Origin: Limnobacter sp. CACIAM 66H1
GTDB taxonomy: Bacteria; Pseudomonadota; Gammaproteobacteria; Burkholderiales; Burkholderiaceae_B
NCBI RefSeq assembly: GCF_001601825.1
Contig: NZ_LUJK01000011.1
Span: 1-64,000 of the forward strand
Length of the DNA stretch: 64,000 bases
Direction of reading: 5' to 3'
Shown one piece after another: positions 1 through 9,147 of the stretch. The notes under the pieces are model-generated. The model did no database searches, was not told the origin of the DNA, and saw nothing but the letters and a program-made list of their open reading frames with translations. How positions within the stretch are numbered: the first letter of the stretch is position 1; each line of letters starts with the position of its first letter. Made by a program: the position numbers and the translations under genes.

Positions 1-105
1 GAAGAAATTTGTATTTTTCTGCAACACAGCAAAAGTGTGTTCCAACCACCCCACAAGACGACGAAAACAAGCCCCTGACGCACAAGGATTTTTTTCTGAG
101 TTGCA

Positions 106-131
106 CAAAAAACAGGCTCCCGAAGGAGCCC
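106..131 (-). terminator. Rho-independent terminator
   Basis: On the - strand this is a GGCTCC stem, TTCG loop and GGAGCC stem, followed by a T-rich tract. It lies about 100 bases past the stop codon of the enoyl-CoA hydratase gene and probably ends its transcript. I see no gene in bases 1-228. Confidence 0.8.
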
Positions 132-228
132 TGAAAATATTTCATTTTTGTGACGCTCAAGCCCTTTAGAAGGAGCTTTGAACCCATTTAATTCCAATTT
201 AATTCAAATTAATCTGAAAAATTCGGTC

Positions 229-1005
229 TTATTTGTTCTTGAAATCGGGCTTCCGCTTCTCAACGAAGGCTGCCATGCCCTCTTTTTGATCTTCAGTGGC
301 AAACAAACTGTGGAACATGCGGCGCTCAAAAAGCATTCCTTCGGACAACGACCCTTCGAATGCACGATTAATGCTTTCTTTGGCCATCATGACAGAGGGA
401 TTTGAATAAGCAGCAATCACCGTGGCCGCCTCAATCGCCTCATCGAGGCACTTGTCCGCAGGAACGACCCGAGAAACAAGGCCGGCACGCTCGGCCTCGG
501 CCGCATCCATGAGACGGCCGGTCAAGCAAAGGTCCATGGCCTTGGCTTTGCTGATAGCGCGGGGCAAGCGCTGGGTACCGCCGGCGCCTGGAATGATACC
601 GAGCTTGATTTCAGGCTGACCAAATTTGGCAGTGTCAGCACAAATAATGAAATCGGTCATCATGGCCAACTCGCAACCACCGCCCAGAGCAAAACCGCGG
701 ACAGCGGCAATCACTGGTTTGCGAATATTGCGGATGGTTTCCCAGTTGCGAGTGATGTATTCGCTTTTGTACACATCCATATAAGTGAATGTAGCCATGG
801 CTCCAATGTCGGCCCCGGCTGCAAAGGCCTTCTCATTGCCAGTGATGACCATGGCTCCGATGTTCTCATCGGAATCAAAGTCCATCAAAGCCTGGCCCAA
901 CTCTGTCATTAACTGGTCGTTCAGCGCATTCAGAACCTGGGGGCGATTCAAGCGCACCAAGCCGACTTTGCCAATGGTTTCTACAAGAATGGTTTCATAG
1001 GTCAT
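229..1005 (-). CDS. Enoyl-CoA hydratase (crotonase family)
   Basis: A 258-residue protein of normal single-domain crotonase length. It would hydrate trans-2-enoyl-CoA to 3-hydroxyacyl-CoA in the cytosol. The oxyanion-hole segment AGADIGAM is at residues 63-70. The two catalytic glutamates expected in a true hydratase are present: E112 in GGGCEL and E132 in PEIKLG, followed by [10 protein letters not shown]. It stands alone, divergent from the SDR gene, with its own terminator. It may serve short-chain fatty acid or amino acid degradation, in addition to the fused hydratase of FadB at 53.4 kb. The exact substrate cannot be read from the sequence. Confidence 0.93.
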   Translation of the reverse strand: MTYETILVETIGKVGLVRLNRPQVLNALNDQLMTELGQALMDFDSDENIGAMVITGNEKAFAAGADIGAMATFTYMDVYKSEYITRNWETIRNIRKPVIAAVRGFALGGGCELAMMTDFIICADTAKFGQPEIKLGIIPGAGGTQRLPRAISKAKAMDLCLTGRLMDAAEAERAGLVSRVVPADKCLDEAIEAATVIAAYSNPSVMMAKESINRAFEGSLSEGMLFERRMFHSLFATEDQKEGMAAFVEKRKPDFKNK

Positions 1006-1116
1006 GTTTAGTCTCCAGCTTATTTGATTGGGATAGGGAAAGTCTAACCGCTCAAATTCGAGGAATCGGCGACTGAAAAGAGTTTTGAAGGAAGACGTGA
1101 CTTTATTTTCTGTCTA

Positions 1117-1148
1117 GGACAAAATAGGGGCACTTTGGACAAAACAGG
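1117..1148. promoter_or_regulatory. 12-base direct repeat upstream of the SDR gene
   Basis: GGACAAAAyAGG occurs at 1117-1128 and again at 1137-1148. The 20-base period is about two helix turns. The second copy ends ten bases before the SDR start codon, in the divergent region shared with the enoyl-CoA hydratase. It could be a regulator site, but may also be chance. Confidence 0.3.
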
Positions 1149-1157
1149 TAGTAAAGA

Positions 1158-1904
1158 ATGACAAAGTGCGTATTTGTAATGGGCGCCAATAGTGCGATTG
1201 CCCAAGAATTGATTCGGTTGTGCGTGGACTCCGGCCAGGAGGTAGTTGCCGCGGGACGAGACACTGCGGTACTTGAGGCTCTGTATGGCCACTTGTCGAA
1301 TGTTCATATCGTAGAGGTTCAAGCTTGTGACTCCGGTTCAGTGGACGCGGCTTTTCAGGCTGTGGTTGCAGAAGGCTGGCATGTTGATGGCTACGCACAT
1401 TGCGTGGGTTCCATTTTGGTGGCCCCGCTTGTCAAAACCAGCGACGCTCAACTTGACAGCGTCATGCAGGTCAACCTGCTTTCGGCCATGTACGGCTTGA
1501 GAGCGTTTTTGAAACAGGCGAAGGCACAGGGCCAGGGTGGCTCGGCGGTGCTTGTGTCAACTTGCGCAACCGGAATTGGCGTACCCAATCACGAGGCGAT
1601 TGCAGCGGCGAAGGCTGGCGTTGAAGGCCTGGCCAAATCAGCAGCAGCTACACATGCGGCCGACAATATTCGAATTAACGTGGTTGCACCGGGTTTGACT
1701 GACTCCCCGATTGCTTCGGCGTTTCTGAAAAGCGACATGATGCGGGCGGCAAGTGCAAAGCAATATCCTCTGCAGGGCATCAACACACCAGCCGAAGTGG
1801 CACAAGCAATGCATTGGCTGTTGAGCGATGGCGCCAGCCGGATGACCGGCGCTGTATTGAACGTCGATGGCGGCTTCCGGAATATACGCCCTCTTGTGAA
1901 GTAA
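1158..1904 (+). CDS. SDR-family protein lacking the catalytic tyrosine
   Basis: A 248-residue Rossmann-fold protein of classical SDR length. The N-terminal nucleotide-binding segment is MGANSAIAQ (residues 8-16) and the C-terminus keeps the usual TGAVLNVDGG pattern. The active-site serine (S134 in VLVSTCA) and lysine (K152) are present, but the tyrosine of YxxxK is isoleucine (I148 in HEAIAAAK; codon ATT). Classical SDRs need that tyrosine as the general acid/base, so either the chemistry differs or the protein is not an oxidoreductase. It starts a + strand run with the photolyase-like gene (28-base gap), which suggests a shared role, perhaps in light or oxidative stress. A weak AGGTAGTAAAG segment precedes the ATG. 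Confidence 0.85.
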   Translation: MTKCVFVMGANSAIAQELIRLCVDSGQEVVAAGRDTAVLEALYGHLSNVHIVEVQACDSGSVDAAFQAVVAEGWHVDGYAHCVGSILVAPLVKTSDAQLDSVMQVNLLSAMYGLRAFLKQAKAQGQGGSAVLVSTCATGIGVPNHEAIAAAKAGVEGLAKSAAATHAADNIRINVVAPGLTDSPIASAFLKSDMMRAASAKQYPLQGINTPAEVAQAMHWLLSDGASRMTGAVLNVDGGFRNIRPLVK

Positions 1905-1932
1905 ACCCCATTCGATTGAAAGTAGGCCCACC

Positions 1933-3213
1933 ATGCAGTACCGCACACCCAACAAATTTGAATCGAGTCGCAGAGCCGCATTGGATGCATTGGCAAAAGT
2001 AGACCCGATACTTTATAGCCGCTCCCGAAACTTTCTCGATGGGGCAGTGACTGGCTTATCCCCTTGGATTACCCATGGATACCTGAGTGTTCGAGAGGCC
2101 ACGCAGGTCTTGATGGAAAAATACCGCCTGAGTTTTGAGGACAAACTGATATTCGAGTTCGCTTGGCGCGAATTTTTCAAGCATGCGCATGCTGAACTGG
2201 GGAGTGGAATTCTGAACGATGTTCGCCGCCCCGTCTGGCCCGGCAGGTACAACCATCAATTGCCGGACGATATCCGGGAAGGCCGAACCGGAATTGAAGC
2301 AATTGATGCCGGGGTGGCGTTGCTATACGAGACCGGCTATTTGCACAACCATGTGCGGATGTGGATTGCCTCGTATGTAGTACATATGCGCAAGGTGCAC
2401 TGGAAAGTGGGCGCTGACTGGATGTATGCCCATTTATTGGATGGAGACCTCGCCTCCAACCATTTGAGCTGGCAGTGGGTGGCGGGTACGTTCAGCCACA
2501 AACCATACGTGTTTAACTCGGACAATGTGAAAAAATACGCTCCGAAGTGGGATTGTAGCGGTACGGCGATCGACACCGACTATGAAGACCTTGAATCGAT
2601 CGCTCGCAGCAAACGCGATGTGGGGCGCGAGAGAAATGCGCCACCCGTTGGAGTCGCTGAGCCGACTAGCCACTCCTTTGATGTTGAGCTATTGAGCGAC
2701 ACGCTGAAGCGCAAGACGGTGGATCTTCGCCAACAGGCTGGTGTTGACTCGTGCAGTGCACTGATGAGCAACTTCAGGAAGATCAATTTGGTTCACCCCT
2801 GGGATCTGAAAGCCTGTTTTGATTTAACACAAAGCGGTGAATTGCGCGTGGGGCTGATTGACTGTGCGTTTCACAAAGCTCACCCGTGGAATAAGCAGCG
2901 ATGGGATTTCGTGTTGAACGCCATGGAAACTGGCTGCGACCAGATCTGGGTTGTGAACACGGATGACATTGGACACTGCACAAGCATGCTGGCCAGCTTC
3001 ATGAAAACCGGCGCCGAGTTTGAATTAAGAGAAACATTGAATTCAGGTTACCTGATGATCGGACGGTGTTTTCCGGTTCGATGGGTACCCGAGGAAAAGC
3101 TGCTCCCAAACCCGCTGCGCTTTCAACAGAGCTTTTCGCGCTTTTACAGAGAGGCCACTTTGATGGCGGGCAGTCTCGAGGAGGCGATACATGGCGGCAT
3201 TTTGGTGGAATAA
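1933..3213 (+). CDS. Photolyase/cryptochrome-like flavoprotein with FAD domain first
   Basis: A 426-residue protein. Residues 1-215 match the FAD-binding helical domain that normally forms the C-terminal half of photolyases and cryptochromes, including LLDGDLASNHLSWQW (168-182) and the PYVFN stretch (191-195). No antenna alpha/beta domain precedes it. Residues 286-426 form an alpha/beta-looking segment with HPWNKQRWDFVL (317-328), which resembles the RRW-F-L helix of the photolyase antenna domain. This suggests that the domain order has been swapped. It could be a repair enzyme, a light sensor or a stress protein; the sequence does not decide. It lies between the SDR and DUF3429 genes and abuts the latter (3-base gap). 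Confidence 0.8.
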   Translation: MQYRTPNKFESSRRAALDALAKVDPILYSRSRNFLDGAVTGLSPWITHGYLSVREATQVLMEKYRLSFEDKLIFEFAWREFFKHAHAELGSGILNDVRRPVWPGRYNHQLPDDIREGRTGIEAIDAGVALLYETGYLHNHVRMWIASYVVHMRKVHWKVGADWMYAHLLDGDLASNHLSWQWVAGTFSHKPYVFNSDNVKKYAPKWDCSGTAIDTDYEDLESIARSKRDVGRERNAPPVGVAEPTSHSFDVELLSDTLKRKTVDLRQQAGVDSCSALMSNFRKINLVHPWDLKACFDLTQSGELRVGLIDCAFHKAHPWNKQRWDFVLNAMETGCDQIWVVNTDDIGHCTSMLASFMKTGAEFELRETLNSGYLMIGRCFPVRWVPEEKLLPNPLRFQQSFSRFYREATLMAGSLEEAIHGGILVE

Positions 3214-3216
3214 CAG

Positions 3217-3699
3217 ATGGCACAGGCATTGAAAACACACTGGATGAATATTCTTGGTTACGCTGGATTAATTCCTTTTTTGGGTTTGGCAGCCCTCACC
3301 GGGATATACACCGGCACCGAAACTGCTGAGCAGCTCGCTTATTACAACCTGATCTATGCCCTGTGCATTATTTCTTTTTTGGGTGCTGTGCATTGGGGAT
3401 TGGCGATTTCACTCAGTAGCCAGGAGCAAGCCACTTACCTGGCGGGGTTGGACCAAGCAGAATTTGAAACTCGGAGTTTTATCTGGGGTGTGACGCCCTC
3501 GCTGCTGGCCTGGTTGGTCGGTGCATTTTCACCACCCCAGTTCACCCTGTGGATTCTTACATTGGTATTGGGCTTAGTCTGGCTGGTGGACCAACGCTTT
3601 TTAAAGCCGATGAAAGCCTTTGATGCCTACCTGCGCTTGAGAAACCACCTGACTTTGGGTGCAATTCTTGGATTGCTGGTGACCGCCTGCTTTGCCTAA
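3217..3699 (+). CDS. DUF3429 family membrane protein
   Basis: A 160-residue protein with about five hydrophobic segments, so an inner-membrane protein. The order of segments, with 'LGYAGLIPF' near the start and 'SFLGAVHWGLAI' after the second helix, fits the DUF3429 family, whose function is unknown to me. It starts three bases after the photolyase-like gene, so the two are probably translated from one message. This family is often seen near photo- or oxidative-stress genes; that is memory of context, not shown here. Confidence 0.8.
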   Translation: MAQALKTHWMNILGYAGLIPFLGLAALTGIYTGTETAEQLAYYNLIYALCIISFLGAVHWGLAISLSSQEQATYLAGLDQAEFETRSFIWGVTPSLLAWLVGAFSPPQFTLWILTLVLGLVWLVDQRFLKPMKAFDAYLRLRNHLTLGAILGLLVTACFA

Positions 3700-3705
3700 T
3701 GGTGT

Positions 3706-3722
3706 AGTCTTGAATCAAGACT
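3706..3722. promoter_or_regulatory. 17-base perfect palindrome before acuI
   Basis: AGTCTTGA-A-TCAAGACT has two perfect 8-base arms around a single central base. It lies between the DUF3429 stop and the acuI start, 24 bases before the ATG. It has no T tract, so it looks more like an operator than a terminator. No regulator gene is next to it. Confidence 0.5.
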
Positions 3723-3746
3723 GATCAGAAGCAAGGATGGAAAAGT

Positions 3747-4730
3747 ATGTTCAAGGCGGTATTTCTTCAGAAAAACGAACAAGGCGAATTCAAGGCCAGT
3801 GTTCAAGAGCTGGACGAGACTCAATTGCCTGGATCTGGCGATGTGCTGGTTCAGATTTCCCACTCCACTCTCAATTACAAAGACGGTCTGGCCATTTGTA
3901 ACAAGTCACCCGTAGTACGCCAGTGGCCCATGGTGGCGGGTATTGATGGTGCGGGTACTGTGCTGGAAAGCGCCCACCCTGGATTCAAACCCGGAGATGA
4001 AGTGATTCTGAATGGATTCGGTGTGGGTGAAACGCATTGGGGCTGTCTGGCAGAAAAAGCCAGATTGAAAGGTGACTGGCTGATCAAACGCCCCGAGGGC
4101 CTGAGTGCGGCGCAGGCCATGGCGATTGGCACGGCAGGTTACACCGCCATGCTGTGTGTGTTGGGCCTTGAGAAAAGCGGCGTGAAACCGGAGAGTGGTG
4201 AGATTTTGGTGACCGGTGCAACCGGTGGCGTGGGCAGTATTGCGATTGTGCTGTTGCGCAAACTCGGATACACCGTGGTTGCCACGAGTGGGAAACCTGA
4301 GCAAACCGAGTTTTTGAAAGGCCTGGGCGCCAGTGAGGTATTGGACCGCAAGTTGTTGAGTGAACCCGGGAAACCCTTGCAACGTGAACGTTGGGCTGGT
4401 GTAGTGGACTGTGTGGGTTCGCACACACTGGCCAATGCCTGTGCACAGACAAAGTACGGCGGTACTGTGACCGCTTGCGGCTTGGCTCAGGGCATGGATT
4501 TTCCCTCTTCAGTGGCACCATTCATTTTGCGAGGTGTTGCCTTGAAAGGGATTGATTCGGTGATGGCGCCGCTCGCGGTACGTGAAGAGGCATGGCGCAG
4601 ACTGGCTTCAGACCTCGATTTGAATAAACTGAATGACCTGACTCGGACACTCCCTCTGGAGGGTGCGATTGAAGCGGCGGCTCAAATTATGGCAGGCACT
4701 AACACCGGCCGAGTGTTGATTAAAATTTAA
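3747..4730 (+). CDS. acuI: Acryloyl-CoA reductase / YhdH-type quinone oxidoreductase
   Basis: A 327-residue zinc-free medium-chain dehydrogenase of the YhdH/AcuI group. The GroES-like N-terminal half carries SHSTLNYKDGLA and VAGIDGAGTV. The NADPH-binding Rossmann half has GATGGVGSIA. AcuI proteins reduce toxic acryloyl-CoA to propionyl-CoA with NADPH, for example in DMSP or propionate metabolism; related YhdH proteins may act on other enoyl compounds. No DMSP genes are nearby, so a detoxifying role is the safer reading. It is preceded by a 17-base palindrome and followed after 16 bases by the M61 peptidase. Confidence 0.85.
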   Translation: MFKAVFLQKNEQGEFKASVQELDETQLPGSGDVLVQISHSTLNYKDGLAICNKSPVVRQWPMVAGIDGAGTVLESAHPGFKPGDEVILNGFGVGETHWGCLAEKARLKGDWLIKRPEGLSAAQAMAIGTAGYTAMLCVLGLEKSGVKPESGEILVTGATGGVGSIAIVLLRKLGYTVVATSGKPEQTEFLKGLGASEVLDRKLLSEPGKPLQRERWAGVVDCVGSHTLANACAQTKYGGTVTACGLAQGMDFPSSVAPFILRGVALKGIDSVMAPLAVREEAWRRLASDLDLNKLNDLTRTLPLEGAIEAAAQIMAGTNTGRVLIKI

Positions 4731-4746
4731 TAGATTCATAGCGACC

Positions 4747-6585
4747 ATGTTGCATTACCAGGTTACGGTGGCAGACCCAAAGGGCCACTACTTTGACGTT
4801 CAGTTGCAATTTGAGATTGCAATGGAGCAACTGCAGGGCGCGGGTGAAAAGCGCTGGATTGACCTGAGCTTGCCTACCTGGATTCCAGGCAGCTATCTGA
4901 TTCGGGAATTTTCACGGAACGTGCTGTACGTGCGTGCGCAGGCTGGATCGGTTGAAACTGCATGCACGCGGGAAAGAAAGGACACTTGGCGTGTTCACGT
5001 GGATGCCGCGCAACTTGTGCCGACTTCCCAGTCACTGTTAGTTCAATGCGAATGGCGAGTGTACGCGTGGGACTTGTCAGTCCGCGGTGCACACTTGGAT
5101 GATACCCATGGTTTTTTCAACGGCACCAGCCTGTTTTTATGCCCGAGGGGATTCGACCGAGAGCCGGTTGAACTGACAATTTCGAGACCGGGGGAGGATT
5201 TGCAGGATTGGCTGGTTGCCTGTGGAATGCCCAGTCAGCCAGGTACATTGAAAGACCGCCACGGTTGCCCGGTGCTGCGGGCAGGAAGCTCCGTCAAGTT
5301 CAAGGCGACCGACTTCGATAGTTTGATCGATCACCCGGTGGAAATGGGTGAATTGCAGGTTGAAAGTTTCTCTGCCCTCGGCGTGGAACATGTATTCGCC
5401 GTGTATGGCGCCGATACAGACCTTGACTTACTGCGCATTTGTAACGACCTGAAACCGGTGTGCGAGGCCCAAATTGCCCTATTCGAACCGGAAACCAGGC
5501 GAGCGCCCTTTGAACGCTATGTGTTTATGCTGCATGCGACCGACAACGGCTACGGTGGACTGGAACACAGAAACAGCACCGCCTTGCTTTTTAACGCGGG
5601 AGAGTTGCCACAACGCGGCGTTGAAAAAGCGCCCAAAGGGTATGAAGGCTTTCTGGGGCTTTGCAGCCATGAGTACTTTCATTCTTGGAACGTAAAGCGG
5701 ATGAAGCCAGCCGCATTTGTTCCTTACGACTTGACCCGGGAAAACTACACTCGACTGCTTTGGATCTTCGAGGGCTTCACCTCTTATTACGACGACGTGA
5801 TGCTGGCACGCGCTGGCAAATTGACTGAAGAGGCTTATCTGAAAAGCGTGGGCAGAAACGTTGCTCAGGTGATGAAAGGGCCTGGGCGCTTGAATCAAAG
5901 TGTGGCTGACAGTTCCTTCGATGCATGGACCAAATACTACCGACAAGACGAAAACGCACCCAACGCGATTGTGAGTTATTACACCAAAGGCTCACTGGTG
6001 GCTTTGTGTATTGATTCCGTACTTCGACAGCGAACCAGCGGACAAAAAAACCTGGACGACGTGATGCGATTGATGTGGCAAAAAAAGGGATCTGGGCGGG
6101 AAGGGTTGCAGGAAGACGAATTTCCCGGTTTGGTGCTCGAAGCCACTGGAGTCGACCTTGGGCAGGAAATTTCAGAGTGGACCCAGAGCACGGCAGAGTT
6201 GCCATTGAATGATGCGCTGAAGGCTTATGGTTTTACACTAAGCCAAACCCCGAATGATGAGCAGATTTACCTCGGATTACACGGTCAATTCAAACCTGAA
6301 GGCATGCTGGTGAAGCAGGTAATCAACGGCGGCCCGGCGCATGCGAGCGGAATTTCAGCAGGCGATTTACTGGTGTCTCTAGGCGAAAAGAAACTGACTG
6401 AAACGCACTACAAGCGGATGTTGGCAGCGAGCCAGCCTGGCGTTGCGCTTCGGGCCATTGGATTTCGCGCTGAGCGATTGCTGGAGTTTAGCTTGCTGGC
6501 AGGCAAGCCAGTATCCAATGAGTGGACGATCAAGAAACTGGAACAGATTGATGGCAGCACTGTTCCGGCGCCGTGGCTTCAGTAA
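4747..6585 (+). CDS. M61 family metallopeptidase with PDZ domain
   Basis: A 612-residue protein of the usual length for bacterial M61 (glycyl aminopeptidase-like) enzymes. The order is an N-terminal beta-rich domain, the thermolysin-like catalytic domain with zinc motif HEYFH (H308 to H312) and a downstream glutamate in IFEGFTSYY (about E342), and a C-terminal PDZ domain (about residues 510-580, with [12 protein letters not shown]). No signal peptide is visible, so it is probably cytosolic. It follows acuI and ends with a 7-base convergent overlap with trpC; there is no terminator between them. Confidence 0.9.
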   Translation: MLHYQVTVADPKGHYFDVQLQFEIAMEQLQGAGEKRWIDLSLPTWIPGSYLIREFSRNVLYVRAQAGSVETACTRERKDTWRVHVDAAQLVPTSQSLLVQCEWRVYAWDLSVRGAHLDDTHGFFNGTSLFLCPRGFDREPVELTISRPGEDLQDWLVACGMPSQPGTLKDRHGCPVLRAGSSVKFKATDFDSLIDHPVEMGELQVESFSALGVEHVFAVYGADTDLDLLRICNDLKPVCEAQIALFEPETRRAPFERYVFMLHATDNGYGGLEHRNSTALLFNAGELPQRGVEKAPKGYEGFLGLCSHEYFHSWNVKRMKPAAFVPYDLTRENYTRLLWIFEGFTSYYDDVMLARAGKLTEEAYLKSVGRNVAQVMKGPGRLNQSVADSSFDAWTKYYRQDENAPNAIVSYYTKGSLVALCIDSVLRQRTSGQKNLDDVMRLMWQKKGSGREGLQEDEFPGLVLEATGVDLGQEISEWTQSTAELPLNDALKAYGFTLSQTPNDEQIYLGLHGQFKPEGMLVKQVINGGPAHASGISAGDLLVSLGEKKLTETHYKRMLAASQPGVALRAIGFRAERLLEFSLLAGKPVSNEWTIKKLEQIDGSTVPAPWLQ

Positions 6586-7367
6586 AAAAGATCGGCCAGT
6601 GCCCGGCCTGGTGAGGGTGCTCTCATGAACGCCTCACCAACCAAAAATGCGTGAATATCGTTGGCTCGCATGAGTGCGACGTCGTCACGGGTTGCAATAC
6701 CGCTTTCGGTAACCAATAAATGTTCGGGCCCTACTCGGTCTTTCAGATCCAGCGTGGTTTTCAATGACGTTTCAAATGTTCGCAAATTGCGGTTGTTCAC
6801 TCCAATTAAAGGGGTTTTCAACTGCAAAGCGATGTCCATTTCTTGTGCATCGTGCACTTCCACCAGCACATCCATACCCAGTTCGTTGGCACATTGCTCG
6901 AGTTCCAGCAGTTGAGGCAACTGCAAGGCAGAAACAATCAACAAGATAGCGTCAGCCCCCAAACCCCGGGCCTGCACAACCTGATAAGTGTCGATGATGA
7001 AATCCTTACGGATACACGGCAAACCACTCGCTTCACGAGCCAAGTCGAGGTACTGAGGCGCGCCTTTGAAGTATTGAATGTCAGTGAGAACTGACAGACA
7101 GGTCGCTCCGTGCTCAGCATAGCTTTTTGCAATTTCCACGGGATCGAAAGGTTCGCGCAAAATACCTTTGCTGGGGCTGGCACGTTTTACCTCTGCAATA
7201 ACTGCAGGCAAACCTTTGGCCACCGCAGTTTTCATGGCATTGGTGAAACCCCGCGTTGGTGCCAACCTGGCGGCTTTTGCCAACCATTGCACTTCAGACA
7301 ACACCTTTTTGCCCTGCGAAATTTCTTCGCGTTTGGTGGCGAGGATTTTGTCAAGAATATCGCTCAT
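6579..7367 (-). CDS. trpC: Indole-3-glycerol phosphate synthase
   Basis: A 262-residue single-function TrpC that closes the indole ring in tryptophan synthesis. The phosphate and substrate-binding strand [13 protein letters not shown] is intact, as are GVNNRNL and LVTESGI near the C-terminus. It is the last gene of the rpe-gph-trpEGDC run and lies 14 bases after trpD. Its 3' end overlaps the M61 peptidase gene by 7 bases on the other strand. Confidence 0.97.
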   Translation of the reverse strand: MSDILDKILATKREEISQGKKVLSEVQWLAKAARLAPTRGFTNAMKTAVAKGLPAVIAEVKRASPSKGILREPFDPVEIAKSYAEHGATCLSVLTDIQYFKGAPQYLDLAREASGLPCIRKDFIIDTYQVVQARGLGADAILLIVSALQLPQLLELEQCANELGMDVLVEVHDAQEMDIALQLKTPLIGVNNRNLRTFETSLKTTLDLKDRVGPEHLLVTESGIATRDDVALMRANDIHAFLVGEAFMRAPSPGRALADLFY

Positions 7368-7381
7368 GATGCTGCCTTGTT

Positions 7382-8434
7382 TTATTGCTCAATCGACTTG
7401 GTGAAATCGACGAATTCATTGAGTTTGCGAATTGCCGCGCCACTGGATATCGTCGCGCGGGCGACTTCAACCCCCCCTTTCAGGCTATCCACGATTCCAG
7501 CGGTATACAGACCAGCAGCACTATTAAGCAATACGATGTCCCCGATTACACCGCCCTTGCCATTCAAAGCATGGAAAATTTTGTCGCGTGACTCCTGCAC
7601 GGAACCTGCGTGCAAGCTGCTGTGTGAGGCCCTGGTCAGACCGAAATCTTCTGGCTTGATGGAGTAGTTTCTGATTTCACCGTCATGCAGCTCTGCAATT
7701 TGTGAGTCGCATTCAATACACAGTTCGTCCATGCCGTTCTCGCCATGAACAATGAGCGCCTGAACAGACCCTAAACGCCGAAGCACCTCGGCCTGCAATT
7801 CAAGCAAGTTGGCGCTATATACACCCATGACCTGACGTTTGGCATTGGCTGGATTAGTCAATGGACCCAGAATATTGAACACAGTACGCACACCCAGTTC
7901 TTTTCGGACCGGGCCAGCAAAACGCATGGCACTGTGGTGATTTGGGGCAAACATGAAACCAATGCCAACCCGATCAATCGACTGCGCAACCTGCTCTGGT
8001 TTAAGGTTGATGTTGGCACCCAGCAATTCAAGCACATCGGCGCTGCCAGAATTGGATGACACACTGCGACCACCATGCTTGCCAACTTTTGCACCGGCCG
8101 CCGCCAACACAAACATGCAAGCTGTAGAAATATTGAATGTTTGCGCACCGTCCCCGCCCGTGCCGCACAAGTCAACCACCTCGGTGCCTGAGGGTAATTC
8201 AACTGGGGTTACCAGATCCCGCATCACCTGCGCAGCTGCAGCCACCTCTTCGGCTGTTTCACCTTTGACCCTCAAACCCACCAGCAAGCCGGCAATTTGC
8301 GCGGTGGTTAGACCACCACTTAGCAGCGCTTGAAAGGCTTGACGTGTTAAATCGTGCGACAAGTCTTGACCTGCGAGCAGCTGGTTCAGTATTGCAGAGT
8401 AATTAAAAGGTTGGGACATGACGTGTGTGAACAA
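7382..8434 (-). CDS. trpD: Anthranilate phosphoribosyltransferase
   Basis: A 350-residue TrpD that transfers phosphoribose from PRPP to anthranilate. The PRPP-binding loop [14 protein letters not shown] and the [18 protein letters not shown] segment are complete. The protein opens with [10 protein letters not shown]; the second methionine (MSQPFNYS, start at 8419) may be the true start because it gives the family's usual N-terminus. It sits between trpG (30-base gap) and trpC (14-base gap) and is surely co-transcribed with them. Confidence 0.96.
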   Translation of the reverse strand: MFTHVMSQPFNYSAILNQLLAGQDLSHDLTRQAFQALLSGGLTTAQIAGLLVGLRVKGETAEEVAAAAQVMRDLVTPVELPSGTEVVDLCGTGGDGAQTFNISTACMFVLAAAGAKVGKHGGRSVSSNSGSADVLELLGANINLKPEQVAQSIDRVGIGFMFAPNHHSAMRFAGPVRKELGVRTVFNILGPLTNPANAKRQVMGVYSANLLELQAEVLRRLGSVQALIVHGENGMDELCIECDSQIAELHDGEIRNYSIKPEDFGLTRASHSSLHAGSVQESRDKIFHALNGKGGVIGDIVLLNSAAGLYTAGIVDSLKGGVEVARATISSGAAIRKLNEFVDFTKSIEQ

Positions 8435-8464
8435 AAAAGTTGGATATGTTAGGTGCGTGTGGGA

Positions 8465-9049
8465 TTAAGCAGCCACAGGTGATTTAACGCGCTTTAAAAA
8501 ATTCTTCAGGAGGTCATGACCCCGGTCACTCAAGATCGACTCGGGGTGAAACTGAACCCCTTCAACATCCAGTGTTTTGTGGCGTACACCCATAATTTCT
8601 CCATCCGCAGTTTCTGCAGTCACCTCCAGACAATCGGGCAAACTCTCACGCTCAATGGCCAAGGAATGATAACGAATGCATGTCAGCGGATTGGGCAATC
8701 CTTCAAACACACCCACATTGGTATGGTGAACCGGGGAAGTTTTACCGTGCATGATGGTTTTTGCACGCACCACTTTGCCACCAAATGCTTCGCCAATGGC
8801 CTGATGCCCGAGGCATACCCCGAGAACCGGCACCACACCGGCCATGCGCTGAATCATTTCGATGGACACGCCAGCCTGCGCAGGCGAGCATGGTCCGGGA
8901 GATACACACACTGCGCTTGGCCTTAAAGCGAGCGCCTCATCGACGGTGATCGCATCGTTGCGAACAACATGAACCTGTTGCCCCAATTCGCCGAAATACT
9001 GCACGAGATTGAAGGTGAAACTGTCGTAGTTGTCGATCATCAACAGCAT
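8465..9049 (-). CDS. trpG: Anthranilate synthase, glutamine amidotransferase subunit
   Basis: A class I glutamine amidotransferase of 194 residues that supplies ammonia to TrpE. The N-terminus [14 protein letters not shown] is the classical TrpG start, so I place it at 9049 and not at the in-frame codon six residues earlier. The oxyanion segment GPCSPAQAG, the nucleophile elbow GVCLGHQ and the HPE triad segment QFHPESI are all present. It is separate from TrpE, unlike fused versions, and follows it after about 100 bases. Confidence 0.95.
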   Translation of the reverse strand: MLLMIDNYDSFTFNLVQYFGELGQQVHVVRNDAITVDEALALRPSAVCVSPGPCSPAQAGVSIEMIQRMAGVVPVLGVCLGHQAIGEAFGGKVVRAKTIMHGKTSPVHHTNVGVFEGLPNPLTCIRYHSLAIERESLPDCLEVTAETADGEIMGVRHKTLDVEGVQFHPESILSDRGHDLLKNFLKRVKSPVAA

Positions 9050-9147
9050 GGTGGACCTGCATTTCAAATAGAGGGGGAGAAAGAAGCGCGTGTTCGATTA
9101 AAATGTTAACACATGCGCCTGCCACGGCTCCTTGCGGGCTGGAACTA

